From Oscillospiraceae bacterium (GTDB lineage Bacteria > Bacillota > Clostridia > Oscillospirales > Oscillospiraceae), in contig JAAZCZ010000109.1 of the NCBI GenBank assembly GCA_012513005.1, positions 1 to 37,770 on the forward strand: a DNA stretch of 37,770 nucleotides, given 5' to 3'. A program made the translations under genes and the position numbers. Each line of letters starts with the position of its first letter. Within the stretch, counting starts at the first letter, position 1. Positions 7,999-16,959 of this stretch are shown here, piece by piece. The notes below the pieces were generated by a model that worked only from the letters and a program-made list of their open reading frames with translations, ran no database searches and had not been told where the DNA came from.

Positions 7999-8559
7999 CT
8001 ATTTTCGTAGGTAAAAGCCGAGAAACGCTCCGCAAAGTCCGCCAATTATATGAGTCAGCTGAGAAATATTATCCTTAACAGTGACACCGCTCACAAGCTC
8101 CCCGCCTAAATATAATATTAATACAAGCAGGAGAGTGAGAGGAATCTCACCGTTTTTCATGCCCGAGAGCGAGGATAATACAATAAGCATAAACACAATA
8201 CCGGAAGCGCCGAGTACACCCGAGCCGGGGAAGAATATCCACTGCACAACACCGGTAATAAAGGCGGTTATTATAATCGCAGTAGTAAGTGACCTGCTGC
8301 CGTACTTCTCCTCCATAGGCGGACCGATTACAAGCAGCATCAGCATGTTGTTGATATAATGCGCCCAGCTGCTGTGCCCTAATATATGCAGGAAAAACCG
8401 CGGATAGGTAAAAGGGTCTAATAGTGAAGAGTGATAGACAGAAAAGAACATTCTGTTACTTATGCCGCCTGTCACAAAAGATAGCAGCAGTGCAGCTAAA
8501 GACAGCACAGCAAAAGATAATATTACAGGTGAATTATAAGTAATCCCGCGAAACTTCAT
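7999..8559 (-). CDS. Rhomboid-family intramembrane serine protease
   Basis: A 186-residue membrane protein with six hydrophobic segments. The catalytic pair of rhomboids is present: S119 in GVLGASGIV (GxSG) and H170 in THIIGGLCG. The HYINNM motif (H67, N71) at the second membrane segment supplies the oxyanion residues. It therefore looks active and is close to a minimal six-helix core. Substrates are unknown. GGAGG lies just before the ATG, and the macrodomain gene ends 20 bases upstream, so it is probably the last gene of the CIRCE-controlled operon. No terminator is visible between its stop and the trpB promoter. Confidence 0.92.
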   Translation of the reverse strand: MKFRGITYNSPVILSFAVLSLAALLLSFVTGGISNRMFFSVYHSSLLDPFTYPRFFLHILGHSSWAHYINNMLMLLVIGPPMEEKYGSRSLTTAIIITAFITGVVQWIFFPGSGVLGASGIVFMLIVLSSLSGMKNGEIPLTLLLVLILYLGGELVSGVTVKDNISQLTHIIGGLCGAFLGFYLRK

Positions 8560-8579
8560 TTATACGCCTCCAAAAATGT

Positions 8580-9086
8580 TTATGCCATAGCCTCGTCATA
8601 AGCCTTTTTTGTCTTTTCATCAAAACAGACCATTCTGACACGTGTGGGCAAGCCGTTTTCTGATAAAAACTTTTTAATCTCAAAAACTGCAATTTTAGCT
8701 GCCTCATTTACAGGAAAGCTGTAAACACCTGTACTAATAGAGGGAAAATCAACTGTTTCGCAGCCGTTTTCCTTGGCAAGCTTAAGGCAGGAGCGGTAAC
8801 AGGAAGCTAATAGCTCAGCCTCTTTATTTTCGCCGCCGCGCCAAACAGGTCCCGGAGTGTGTATGACATATTTAGCAGGCAAGAGGTAGCCCTTTGTTAT
8901 CTTAGCCTCGCCGGTGTGGCAGCCGCCGAGTGTCCTGCATTCAGCCAGAAGCTCAGGACCTGCTGCTCTGTGAATAGCTCCGTCAACGCCGCCACCGCCC
9001 AAAAGCGAGGTGTTAGCGGCATTAACAATAGCATCAGCATCAGACTTTGTGATATCACCTAGTATAATTTCAAGTTTACCCGCCAT
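8580..9086 (-). CDS. Macrodomain protein (O-acetyl-ADP-ribose deacetylase-like)
   Basis: A single macrodomain of 168 residues, which binds ADP-ribose and probably hydrolyses ADP-ribose esters. The motifs of the MacroD/YmdB class are visible. They are GDITK (10-14), [20 protein letters not shown] (20-39, with catalytic-site N25 and D35), the [10 protein letters not shown] loop (about 116-125) and the closing [14 protein letters not shown] precedes the ATG. It lies 24 bases after the aldolase gene and 20 before the rhomboid gene. Linking a macrodomain to a Clp/HrcA heat-shock unit suggests a role in stress-related ADP-ribose turnover, but that is inference. Confidence 0.94.
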   Translation of the reverse strand: MAGKLEIILGDITKSDADAIVNAANTSLLGGGGVDGAIHRAAGPELLAECRTLGGCHTGEAKITKGYLLPAKYVIHTPGPVWRGGENKEAELLASCYRSCLKLAKENGCETVDFPSISTGVYSFPVNEAAKIAVFEIKKFLSENGLPTRVRMVCFDEKTKKAYDEAMA

Positions 9087-9110
9087 GACGGCACCTCCAA
9101 ATAATATTAT

Positions 9111-10145
9111 TTATAAGCTTTTAATATACGCAATAAGTTCATCTACATGCTCGGGGTTTGTTGCCCAGCTTGTGCAGAAGCGAACAGCGGTCTTATCGGG
9201 TGAAACCTTCTCCCAATGTGAAAAACCGTATTTTTCAGATAATTTAGACAGCAAATTATCCGGTATAATGGGAAACTGCTGATTGGTGGGGGAGTCAAAT
9301 AAAAGCTCCCAGCCATTATCTTCAAACGCGCGCCTGAGTTTTTGAGCGAGCATAACCTCATGCTTAGCTATGTCAAAATATAGCCCGTTTTCAAAAAGTG
9401 TCTTAAACTGCACGCCCAAAAGCCTGCCCTTAGCCAACATGCCTCCGCGCTGTTTAATAATATATCTAAAATCCTTTTTAATATTAGAATCAATAACAAC
9501 TACAGCCTCACCGAATAGTGCGCCCAGCTTAGTGCCGCCTATAGTAAAAGCTGAGGAATATTTAGCTAAATCAGGCAGAGTAATATCTGTCACATCGCAG
9601 ACCAAGGCAGTTCCCAACCTCGCACCGTCAACATAGAGCAGCAGGTCAAACTGCCTGCATACATCAAAAATCTCACGAAGCTCAGAAAGAGTATATACCG
9701 TGCCGCACTCAGTAGGCAAGGTGAGATACACCATAGCGGGCTTTGCCATATGCTCATGTGTCACATCGCTGTGATGAGCATTGCAGACCTCAAAAATCTG
9801 CTTTGCTGTCATCTTACCGTCAGTAGAGGGCAATTCAATAACCTTATGCCCGGTTGCCTCAATAGCTCCCGATTCATGCACAGAAATATGCCCGCTCACA
9901 GGTGCAATAACGGCATGATGCGGTCTTAGCGCTGCTGCCATAACAGTCAGGTTAGCGCCCGTTCCGCCAATTAAGAAATGCACATCGGCATCTTCATTTT
10001 TACAGAGCTTTCTAATAATCTCGGCTGCCTCAAGGCAATAATTATCCTCACCATAGCCGACAGACTGCTCAAAATTGGTTTCGAGCAGTCTGTTTAATAT
10101 TTCAGGGTGAGCGCCTTCAAGGTAGTCGCTTCCAAAGTTAATCAC
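9111..10145 (-). CDS. Threonine aldolase-family PLP enzyme
   Basis: 344 residues of the fold-type I, low-specificity L-threonine aldolase/beta-eliminating lyase family. Expected reaction: threonine or allo-threonine to glycine and acetaldehyde, or a related retro-aldol cleavage. The N-terminus INFGSDYLEGAHPEIL with VGYGEDNY is typical. D173 (YVDGARLG) should hold the pyridine nitrogen, and K206 (TIGGTKLGA) is the Schiff-base lysine. The start is GTG at 10145. It lies only four bases after the clp stop with a weak ribosome binding site, so translational coupling is likely. Why a threonine aldolase should sit in a heat-shock operon is not evident. Confidence 0.9.
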   Translation of the reverse strand: MINFGSDYLEGAHPEILNRLLETNFEQSVGYGEDNYCLEAAEIIRKLCKNEDADVHFLIGGTGANLTVMAAALRPHHAVIAPVSGHISVHESGAIEATGHKVIELPSTDGKMTAKQIFEVCNAHHSDVTHEHMAKPAMVYLTLPTECGTVYTLSELREIFDVCRQFDLLLYVDGARLGTALVCDVTDITLPDLAKYSSAFTIGGTKLGALFGEAVVVIDSNIKKDFRYIIKQRGGMLAKGRLLGVQFKTLFENGLYFDIAKHEVMLAQKLRRAFEDNGWELLFDSPTNQQFPIIPDNLLSKLSEKYGFSHWEKVSPDKTAVRFCTSWATNPEHVDELIAYIKSL

Positions 10146-10149
10146 AAAT

Positions 10150-12465
10150 TCACTTCGCCTTCACTATTATTTTCTCATCCTTAGATGTCAGACTAATTGA
10201 TTTTACCATACCTTGCATCTCATCTACAATAACAGATGCGATTTGGTCCTCAATTTCTTTCTGAATTGTGCGGCGAAGGTTGCGCGCACCATATGTAAGG
10301 CTAAAGCTTTTCTTCACCAGATAGTCAATAACAGACTTATCCCAGCTAAGCTTCATATCCTTTTCAGCCATTAAAGCCTTGACCTCATTTAGCATAAGCT
10401 CGGCAATTTTAGAGAAGCTCTCCTCATCTAACTTATTAAAGCAGATAATTTCATCTACCCTGTTAATAAATTCAGGTCTTAAAAACTCATTTAGAGCCTT
10501 CATAGCCTTTTCACGGCTCTGGTCAGATACAGTGCCGCCAAAGCCCACAGCACCGGATTTCGTGTTGCTGCCTGCGTTTGTGGTCATAATGATTACGGCA
10601 TTTTCAAAGTTTATACTTCTGCCTTGGGCATCTGTAATTCTGCCGTCATCAAGAATTTGCAGCAGTATATTCATAACATCCGGATGCGCTTTTTCAATCT
10701 CATCAAATAAGACAACAGAATAGGGCTTTCTTCTGATTTTCTCTGTGAGCTGCCCTGCCTCGTCATAGCCGACATAGCCGGGAGGCGAGCCTATCAGTCT
10801 TGACACAGAGAACTTCTCCATAAATTCAGACATATCGAGCCTGACTAAGCTCTCGGGGCTGTTAAATAAATCCTCAGCCAAACGCTTAACCAGCTCAGTC
10901 TTACCGACACCGGTGCCGCCCACGAAAATAAAGCTCACGGGCTTGCGCTTAGCCTGAAGTCCGACACGACTTCTCTTGATTGCCGCACACACAGCGGAAA
11001 TTGCCTCATCTTGGCCGACAATATGCTCCTTCAAGCGGTCATTTAATCTAGATAGCTGATCAAACTCACTCTCGGTTATTGTAGTTGCAGGTATCTTGGT
11101 CCAAAGCTCAATAACGCGTGCCAAGGCAGCCTTAGTGAGAATGGGGGGAGAGGCTTTTAGCACATCAAGCTCATCTGTAAGCTGCATAATTGCAGTTCTG
11201 ATTACCGCAAGTCTCTCATAGTGCTCACCCTCAGTGTCAGCAAGTAGCATCTCGCGCTCCTTGTTATAGTCGTCAATCTCTTTTTGAACCTCGGCAGTGC
11301 GAGTTATCTTTTCATCCTTGAGGTTAATATCCGAGCAAGCTTCATCAATAAGGTCAATTGCCTTGTCCGGCAGATATCTGTCTGTGATGTACCGCTCAGA
11401 CATCAAAACGGCAGCCTCCGCCATTTCTGGGGGTATAGAGACACCGTGGCAATCCTCATAGTAGTGAGCTATGCCCTTAATAATATTAATACTGTCCTCA
11501 ATGGAGGGCTCAGCAACAGTAACCGGCTGGAACCTGCGCTCTAATGCCGCATCCTTTTCAATGTGCTTTCTGTATTCGGTGAATGTAGTAGCGCCTATAA
11601 CCTGAATTTCACCTCTGGATAAGGCAGGCTTCAGGATATTAGCAGCGTTCATGCTGCCCTCGGCATCACCGGCACCGACTATATTATGCACCTCGTCAAT
11701 GACAAGGATAATATTTCCGGCTTTTCGAATTTCATCAATAAGCCCCTTCATACGAGACTCAAACTGACCTCTAAACTGGGTTCCCGCCACAAGGGAAGTT
11801 AAGTCCAAAAGATGAACTTCCTTGCTGCGTAGCTTATAGGGCACATTCCCCGAAGCGATGCTAGAAGCTAAGCCCTCTGCAATGGCAGTTTTGCCGACAC
11901 CGGGCTCACCGATTAAACAGGGGTTATTCTTCTGTCTGCGGTTTAGTATCTGAATAACGCGCTCAAGCTCTTCATGTCGCCCGATTAAAGCGTCGAGCTT
12001 ACCGTCACGAGCCCTCTCGGTTAAATCAATGCAGTAGCTGTCTAAGAACCTGCGCTTATTTTGCTTGGGCTTAGCATCGCCGGTCTTTTCATCCTCAGAA
12101 ACAGAAGGTACCTCGGCGCTCAGCTCCTTGCCGCCTTCCTCGCTCATGTTGTTAAAAATACGGTTCATAAGAGGGAAGGTCGCGGTTTTTCCGTCGTCAT
12201 CTAAATCATCATCGCCAATACCGGGCTCACCAAACTTGGACATACCGTCAAAGCTGTTCATAGCCGTCAGCATTTCAGCAGACAGATCATCAAGCTCGTC
12301 ATCAGATAAACCCAGCTTCTGTATAAGCTCATTTACCGGCTGAATATTGAGTTCCTTAGCGCAGCGCAGGCAGATGCCCTCATTCTTTGGAGCTCCGCCC
12401 TCTAATTTTGTAATAAATATCACTGCAATATTTTTATTACAGCGTGAACAAATTGCAGTCTTCAT
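10150..12465 (-). CDS. clpE: ClpE-like AAA+ unfoldase with N-terminal zinc finger
   Basis: A 771-residue class I Clp ATPase. Residues 1-40 carry a four-Cys zinc finger (C6, C9, C32, C35) in place of the double Clp_N repeat of ClpC, as in ClpE. An acidic, low-complexity linker (about 60-135) follows. The first AAA module has Walker A GEPGVGKT (186-193) and Walker B ILVIDE (253-258). A helical middle region lies at about 395-445. The second module has GGTGVGKT (516-523), VVLFDE (584-589) and the ClpP-docking tripeptide VGF (640-642), so it should feed substrates to ClpP. The frame is open to 12501, but that would run into the CIRCE site; AAGGAGAT just upstream supports 12465. A small hairpin (12486-12499) lies in the leader. 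ClpC is the alternative name, but the finger favours ClpE. Confidence 0.9.
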   Translation of the reverse strand: MKTAICSRCNKNIAVIFITKLEGGAPKNEGICLRCAKELNIQPVNELIQKLGLSDDELDDLSAEMLTAMNSFDGMSKFGEPGIGDDDLDDDGKTATFPLMNRIFNNMSEEGGKELSAEVPSVSEDEKTGDAKPKQNKRRFLDSYCIDLTERARDGKLDALIGRHEELERVIQILNRRQKNNPCLIGEPGVGKTAIAEGLASSIASGNVPYKLRSKEVHLLDLTSLVAGTQFRGQFESRMKGLIDEIRKAGNIILVIDEVHNIVGAGDAEGSMNAANILKPALSRGEIQVIGATTFTEYRKHIEKDAALERRFQPVTVAEPSIEDSINIIKGIAHYYEDCHGVSIPPEMAEAAVLMSERYITDRYLPDKAIDLIDEACSDINLKDEKITRTAEVQKEIDDYNKEREMLLADTEGEHYERLAVIRTAIMQLTDELDVLKASPPILTKAALARVIELWTKIPATTITESEFDQLSRLNDRLKEHIVGQDEAISAVCAAIKRSRVGLQAKRKPVSFIFVGGTGVGKTELVKRLAEDLFNSPESLVRLDMSEFMEKFSVSRLIGSPPGYVGYDEAGQLTEKIRRKPYSVVLFDEIEKAHPDVMNILLQILDDGRITDAQGRSINFENAVIIMTTNAGSNTKSGAVGFGGTVSDQSREKAMKALNEFLRPEFINRVDEIICFNKLDEESFSKIAELMLNEVKALMAEKDMKLSWDKSVIDYLVKKSFSLTYGARNLRRTIQKEIEDQIASVIVDEMQGMVKSISLTSKDEKIIVKAK

Positions 12466-12501
12466 ATAATATCTCCTTATAAAACGCCGTAAAAACGGCA
12501 A

Positions 12502-12528
12502 TTAGCACTCGTTCTATCTGAGTGCTAA
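12502..12528 (-). promoter_or_regulatory. CIRCE operator (HrcA binding site)
   Basis: A perfect inverted repeat TTAGCACTC-N9-GAGTGCTAA, identical to the CIRCE consensus. It overlaps the -10 box and start point of the clp promoter, so HrcA should repress transcription and release it on heat shock. Confidence 0.96.
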
Positions 12529-12555
12529 TTTACCATTTATTTTGATTTCTGTCAA
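12527..12555 (-). promoter_or_regulatory. Sigma-A promoter of the clpE-aldolase-macrodomain-rhomboid operon
   Basis: On the minus strand a perfect -35 TTGACA (12555-12550), a 17-base spacer and a -10 TAAATT (12532-12527). The last two bases of the -10 box are the first two of the CIRCE repeat, so operator and promoter interlock. Confidence 0.88.
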
Positions 12556-12600
12556 TACTTATATATATTTATTGACACATTGTTCACATCATAAGAATAA

Positions 12601-13317
12601 TTATATACCAATGCCCTTTGTGAGGAAATTAATAGCAATGAAAAATCTTCCGAGTATCGAGTTTTGCAGCGTATCCGGGCCGATTAAAAGCCCCAAGAAC
12701 CTAAGCAGCCAGCAAATAAGCACACAGTAGGTAACACCCAAAACAAGACCCATAAAAGCCCCGCCCCAATAGTCGAGCCTCTCCATATTAGGCAGCCTAA
12801 ACGAGAGATTTGTGAGATTTCCAAGAGCGGTAAGCCCGATTAGTATAATACAGAAGAATAGAGTAATACCGGCAATATAAGCAATTCTCTTGCAGAGTAT
12901 CTCAACAACACTGCTTGTGATATCTGTCTTGTTGTCGTCAGCGTACTTTTCAGCCTCTTTTGCCATTTGCTCAGCTGCACTGCTGTGTATGCCTAAAATC
13001 TTATACGACTCATAGCAAAAAGCATGTCTGAGCGTAGGGTCATTAGTCAAAACGTCTTCATAGGAGAGCTGAGTATCGGCTAAATCGAGCTTTTTTAATA
13101 CAGTGGTCTTCATATGCTTTTCAACATAACCGTCAGCAAACGGGCGCAAAGCCGGCACAGCCTCGTAAGAAAAAGCAGTAGACAGCAAGGTAGCGGCGTA
13201 AAGGGAGACAATAACAACAATCATGCCGCCGATGCCCATTATAAGACCTCGCTTATATCCAATCCAGACACAGCTCAGTACTATAAGTAGCAGTATTAAA
13301 TCAAGTGCTAATTTCAT
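12601..13317 (-). CDS. CvpA-family membrane protein
   Basis: 238 residues with the CvpA-family plan. Two N-terminal membrane segments (about 3-20 and 27-46, with the family-typical GYKRGLIMGIGG between) are followed by a soluble region (about 55-135) and two C-terminal segments (about 143-168 and 185-212). GGAGG precedes the ATG, and the DUF5711-like gene ends 37 bases upstream, so the two are probably cotranscribed. The family is linked to colicin V production in E. coli and to envelope and cell-division functions elsewhere; its molecular role here is unknown. The clp promoter lies after its stop without a clear terminator. Confidence 0.85.
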   Translation of the reverse strand: MKLALDLILLLIVLSCVWIGYKRGLIMGIGGMIVVIVSLYAATLLSTAFSYEAVPALRPFADGYVEKHMKTTVLKKLDLADTQLSYEDVLTNDPTLRHAFCYESYKILGIHSSAAEQMAKEAEKYADDNKTDITSSVVEILCKRIAYIAGITLFFCIILIGLTALGNLTNLSFRLPNMERLDYWGGAFMGLVLGVTYCVLICWLLRFLGLLIGPDTLQNSILGRFFIAINFLTKGIGI

Positions 13318-13354
13318 TAATTGTTCCTCCGTTTAGGATCAAATAGTGTTAATA

Positions 13355-14446
13355 TCACAAACCAATGCGATAAATGCCGCCCCCGGCATATGTAACAATC
13401 GCGTCTAAGCTTCCGCCAATTTGTGCCCGGGCAATTTCTCGCTCGGGTTTATTCTCTTTAACAAGGGATAAGTTGCGATTATATAACATAAGCTTTTCGC
13501 TGTCAGCCACAAGTATATATGAGCTTTTTGCGCTAAGTGAATTGATGGGAGCAGTATAAGTAAGGCTGCCTAAGACATTTGCTCCTGTGCCTAGGGAGTA
13601 AAGATAATGCGAATTATCGTCACTAAGCAAAATGCAAACAAAGCCGTCGTCACTTCCGCAGTATTTATCCAGCTTCTTATCATTAAAAGCGTAGCTTGCA
13701 AGAACATTGCCGCCAAGGTCAATAAAAGTAGCTTCATTCTCCGATATGCAGCAGAGCTCATTGTTTCCGATAAAGAAAACATCTCTTATTACAGCTTCAG
13801 AAAGAGAATATACCCCAAGCGGCTCTTCGCTGTCAAGTGAGAAGAGATGCACAGCACTATTGCTGTCTGAAACTGTAACAGCTGCAAAAACCTTGCCGTT
13901 ATGAGATACCTTAGCACAAAGCGGAAAGCCCTTTGCCGATAAAAAGGTATAAACAGGGGAGAGATTCGTATCGTAAATTGTAACAGCGCCTCTGTAACCT
14001 GTCTCCGAGGAGGTGACGGCAAGCATGCCGTTTGCTGAAATACTGATGTCGCTTATCCGCCCTTTAACGCTCAGCTGCAAAGACTCTCCCGAGGAGACCT
14101 TTAGTAAATACCGCTCACCGACGCTGTAAGCAACGGCGAAATTGTCATTGCAGACCAAAGCGGGAAAGGCAAGCGGAACTTTAAGCTCAGAAACAGTTTT
14201 GCCGGAAAAATTTTTTAGCATTAAACCGAAAGAATCAGCAATTGCTATCTTATCTCCGCAAGCTGTGATAACACTGTTTTCATAGAGAACAGGCAGGCTC
14301 AAAGGCTCAGAGCCGGTCTTTCCGCCGAAGCGGATTTTATCTCGCATCAGAAAAAGAGACAGAGCAAGAGCAAGAAGAACTGCGGGTATGATTATTATTA
14401 AAACTCTCCTGCGCAGCAGGAGCTTATCTGCACGCTGCTGTTTCAT
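13355..14446 (-). CDS. Membrane-anchored beta-propeller-like protein (DUF5711-like)
   Basis: 363 residues. A short basic N-terminus (KQQRADKLLLRRR) precedes one membrane segment (about 15-34), and the rest should lie outside the cell. The outer part is a run of short beta-rich repeats (for example VITACGDKIAIADSFGLMLK, SDISISANGMLAVTSS, APINSLSAKSSYILVADSEKLMLYN), consistent with a seven- to eight-bladed propeller. I assign it to the DUF5711 type by architecture and by its CvpA neighbour; a profile search would settle this. No catalytic motif is seen. GGAGGAGGG precedes the ATG. A TATAAT at 14481-14476 without a good -35 might give an additional start after truA. Confidence 0.75.
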   Translation of the reverse strand: MKQQRADKLLLRRRVLIIIIPAVLLALALSLFLMRDKIRFGGKTGSEPLSLPVLYENSVITACGDKIAIADSFGLMLKNFSGKTVSELKVPLAFPALVCNDNFAVAYSVGERYLLKVSSGESLQLSVKGRISDISISANGMLAVTSSETGYRGAVTIYDTNLSPVYTFLSAKGFPLCAKVSHNGKVFAAVTVSDSNSAVHLFSLDSEEPLGVYSLSEAVIRDVFFIGNNELCCISENEATFIDLGGNVLASYAFNDKKLDKYCGSDDGFVCILLSDDNSHYLYSLGTGANVLGSLTYTAPINSLSAKSSYILVADSEKLMLYNRNLSLVKENKPEREIARAQIGGSLDAIVTYAGGGIYRIGL

Positions 14447-14511
14447 GTGCCCTCCTCCAAAACTGCGATGAGGCTATTATAACCCGAAATCGCCAAATTT
14501 TCACGATTTTT

Positions 14512-15294
14512 TTATATCCCGTAGCAAATGGGCATGTCCATCATTTCACCGACGACACCATCATACCAGAGCTTAGAGAGATAAAGCCCCTGCGGCGGCA
14601 TTGTAGGTCCGGTAAGTCGCCTGTCTTTTTTTAATAATAGTTCAGGAATATCAGAGGGCTCTAATTTGCCCAAGCCGGCATACACAATAGTGCCGACAAT
14701 AGCCCTTGCCATATTATACAAAAAGCCATTTGCACAAACCGAAATCTCAATAGAAGGCTCATTAATATTAATATCGCAGCTGTAAACTGTTCTCACAGTA
14801 GTTTTAGTAGCGGTGCCAACACTTCTCACCGCTGCAAAATCGTGTGTGCCCACAAAGCTGGAACAGGCTAAAATCATCCTATCATAATTAAGGGGCGCCG
14901 GATAAAAACAGACACGGTTTTGTAAAAACGGATCCCTGATTCTGGAATTTTGTATCTTGTAAACATACTCTTTTTTCAGGCAGCTGCCGATAGCGTTAAA
15001 ATCATCTTCTGCCACTGCTGCTGATAATACCGCAATGTCAGACGGAAGCCTGGTGTTAACAGCAAGCGGAATTCTGTCTGTCGGAATTGTGCTGTTAGTT
15101 CTGAAATTAGCGCAGTAATTTATCGCATGAACACCGGCATCGGTTCTGCCGCAGCCAATCACATTAATTTTCTCACCGCAAATTTTGGAAACAGCGGCGT
15201 TTACAGTAGCTGCTACGGAAATATCTTTTTTTTGTACCTGCCAGCCATGATAGGCGCTGCCGTCATAGCGCAACCTTAATGCAATATTTCTCAT
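14512..15294 (-). CDS. truA: tRNA pseudouridine(38-40) synthase TruA
   Basis: Isomerises uridines 38-40 in the anticodon arm of tRNAs. The 260 residues have the family length. The catalytic motif GCGRTDAGVHA (47-57) contains the nucleophile D52. Other conserved stretches are LRYDGSAYHGWQVQ near the start and FLYNMARAIVGTIVYAGLGK toward the end. The ATG overlaps the ecfT stop by four bases. truA following ecfT is the common Firmicutes arrangement. Confidence 0.96.
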   Translation of the reverse strand: MRNIALRLRYDGSAYHGWQVQKKDISVAATVNAAVSKICGEKINVIGCGRTDAGVHAINYCANFRTNSTIPTDRIPLAVNTRLPSDIAVLSAAVAEDDFNAIGSCLKKEYVYKIQNSRIRDPFLQNRVCFYPAPLNYDRMILACSSFVGTHDFAAVRSVGTATKTTVRTVYSCDININEPSIEISVCANGFLYNMARAIVGTIVYAGLGKLEPSDIPELLLKKDRRLTGPTMPPQGLYLSKLWYDGVVGEMMDMPICYGI

Positions 15295-16094
15295 AGCCCG
15301 AAATAAGCAAGGGCAATAACGCCAAACATCATAATAAAGCCGAGTGTAAAGGCAAGATAGTCAATGCTCCCCATTTTAAGCCTTTTCATGGCAGTTCTGC
15401 CACTGCCGCCGTGATAACAGCGACTTTCCATAGCAACGGCAAGCTCATCAGCGCGGCGGAAAGAGGAGACAAAGAGCGGCACAAGCAAGGGCAGAAGAGC
15501 CTTTGCCCTCTGCGCTAAGCTTCCGGTCTCAAAGTCAGCTCCGCGAGCTTTTTGAGCAGACATAATTTTGTCTGTCTCCTCAATTAAGGTCGGAATAAAT
15601 CTAAGCGCCATGCTCATCATCATGCTCATCTCATGCACAGGTACTTTTATTTTAGAAAGCGGCTTTAATAAACGCTCTAAGCCCGAAGTTAAGGCAACAG
15701 GGCTTGTTGTATAGGTAAGAAGAAAAGTTCCGCATATAAGCAGAATAATTCTGCTTGTCATAAATAGTGCCCGTTTTAGCCCCTGCTTTGTAATTGTGAT
15801 AACCCAAAAGCTAATGAGAACATCACCCTGGGTGTAAAATAGGTTTAATAAGCCTGTCAGAATAATAATAACAACAAGCGGCTTTAAGCCTTTAGTAATA
15901 GTTTTTATGCTGATTTTAGATATTGCTATGCAGGCTATGGTAACTGCCAGCATAATGCCGTAGGAAATCCAGTTAACAGCCGAAAACAGGGCAATAATAA
16001 ATATTAAAACACCTACTAGCTTTGTGCGCGGGTCAAGGCGGTGAGCGGCGGTGTCGCCGGGGAAATACTGACCTAAGGTAACATCTTTAAGCAT
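15291..16094 (-). CDS. ecfT: ECF transporter transmembrane subunit EcfT
   Basis: EcfT couples the two EcfA ATPases to exchangeable substrate-binding (S) membrane subunits for vitamin and cofactor uptake. The 267 residues start LKDVTLGQYFPGDTAAHRLDPRTKL, the usual N-terminus, and contain about five to six membrane segments. The first coupling motif, QKARGADF, is intact. The second, normally Ala-Arg-Gly, reads ESRCYHGG, a variation also seen in other EcfT. The frame is open to 16223 inside ecfA2, but homology fixes the ATG at 16094, eight bases inside the ecfA2 end. No S component is in the window, as expected for the group II shared module. Confidence 0.94.
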   Translation of the reverse strand: MLKDVTLGQYFPGDTAAHRLDPRTKLVGVLIFIIALFSAVNWISYGIMLAVTIACIAISKISIKTITKGLKPLVVIIILTGLLNLFYTQGDVLISFWVITITKQGLKRALFMTSRIILLICGTFLLTYTTSPVALTSGLERLLKPLSKIKVPVHEMSMMMSMALRFIPTLIEETDKIMSAQKARGADFETGSLAQRAKALLPLLVPLFVSSFRRADELAVAMESRCYHGGSGRTAMKRLKMGSIDYLAFTLGFIMMFGVIALAYFGL

Positions 16095-16959
16095 TAGTAC
16101 ACCCGCCTTTTTTAATGCTAAGCACAGCATCCTTAAGATGCTCACTTGTGTAAATACCTTCAGGAACAGGAAGCCCGAGCTTGCGGAGCTTTTCTGCAAT
16201 TGCAGTAGGAGCGGGTATATCAAGCCCTATTCTCAAAATATCCTCGGTTCTGGAAAACACCTCGTGCGGGCTGCCGTCCATAAAAATTCCGCCCTCAGAA
16301 AAAACAATAAGCCTGTCGGCAATTCTCGCAGCATCGTCCATACTGTGCGTAACTAAAATAACAGTAGAGCCGCTCTGTTTTCGGTATTCCAAGATATTAT
16401 TAATAATCTCATCGCAACCCTTGGGGTCAAGCCCGGCAGTCGGCTCATCTAAAACTAAAACCTCGGGGCGCATGGCAATAACACCTGCAATAGCAACACG
16501 CCTTTTCTGCCCGCCTGATAGCTCCAAGGGAGATTTTTCAAAAAGCTCCTCACCGACACCAACAAAGCGTGCAGCCTCACGAACACAGTCATCAATTTCG
16601 GCATCGGAAAGCTTCATGTTCTTTGGACCAAAGGCAATATCCTTATAAACAGTCTCCTCAAAGAGCTGATATTCAGGATACTGAAAAACAAGCCCGACCT
16701 TGTATCTGATATTATGTGTGGTTTTCTTATCGGCAAAAATATCAGTGCCGTTATATAAAACCTGCCCCGATGTCGGCTTTAAAAGGCCGTTTAAGTGCTG
16801 AACAAAGGTAGACTTGCCCGAACCCGTGTGCCCTATAAGCGCAACTAATTCACCCTTATTAATTCTGACATCAACACAGCCGATGGCAGTCTTTTCAAAG
16901 GGAGTTCCGGCACTGTATACATGCCTTAGTGCAATTGTTTCTAAAATAGCAGTCTCCAT
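16087..16959 (-). CDS. ecfA2: ECF transporter ATP-binding subunit EcfA2
   Basis: 290 residues. Walker A is GHTGSGKST, the Q-loop lies in FQYPEYQLFEETV, the signature is LSGGQKRRVAIAG, and Walker B is LVLDEPTAGLD, with the switch His in VTHSMDDA. The Q-loop with PEYQLF is typical of EcfA2. The ATG abuts the ecfA1 stop (TAAATG), and the 3' end overlaps ecfT. It works as a heterodimer with EcfA1. Confidence 0.95.
   Translation of the reverse strand: METAILETIALRHVYSAGTPFEKTAIGCVDVRINKGELVALIGHTGSGKSTFVQHLNGLLKPTSGQVLYNGTDIFADKKTTHNIRYKVGLVFQYPEYQLFEETVYKDIAFGPKNMKLSDAEIDDCVREAARFVGVGEELFEKSPLELSGGQKRRVAIAGVIAMRPEVLVLDEPTAGLDPKGCDEIINNILEYRKQSGSTVILVTHSMDDAARIADRLIVFSEGGIFMDGSPHEVFSRTEDILRIGLDIPAPTAIAEKLRKLGLPVPEGIYTSEHLKDAVLSIKKGGCTNA

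Noticed and set aside
12466-12501. Upstream extension of the clp frame
   Set aside because: It would begin next to the CIRCE operator at the transcription start; AAGGAGAT supports 12465.
15291-16094. EcfT second coupling motif (ESRCYHG) as a sign of loss of function
   Set aside because: The second motif varies in natural EcfT proteins, and the first motif, the membrane segments and the gene context are intact.
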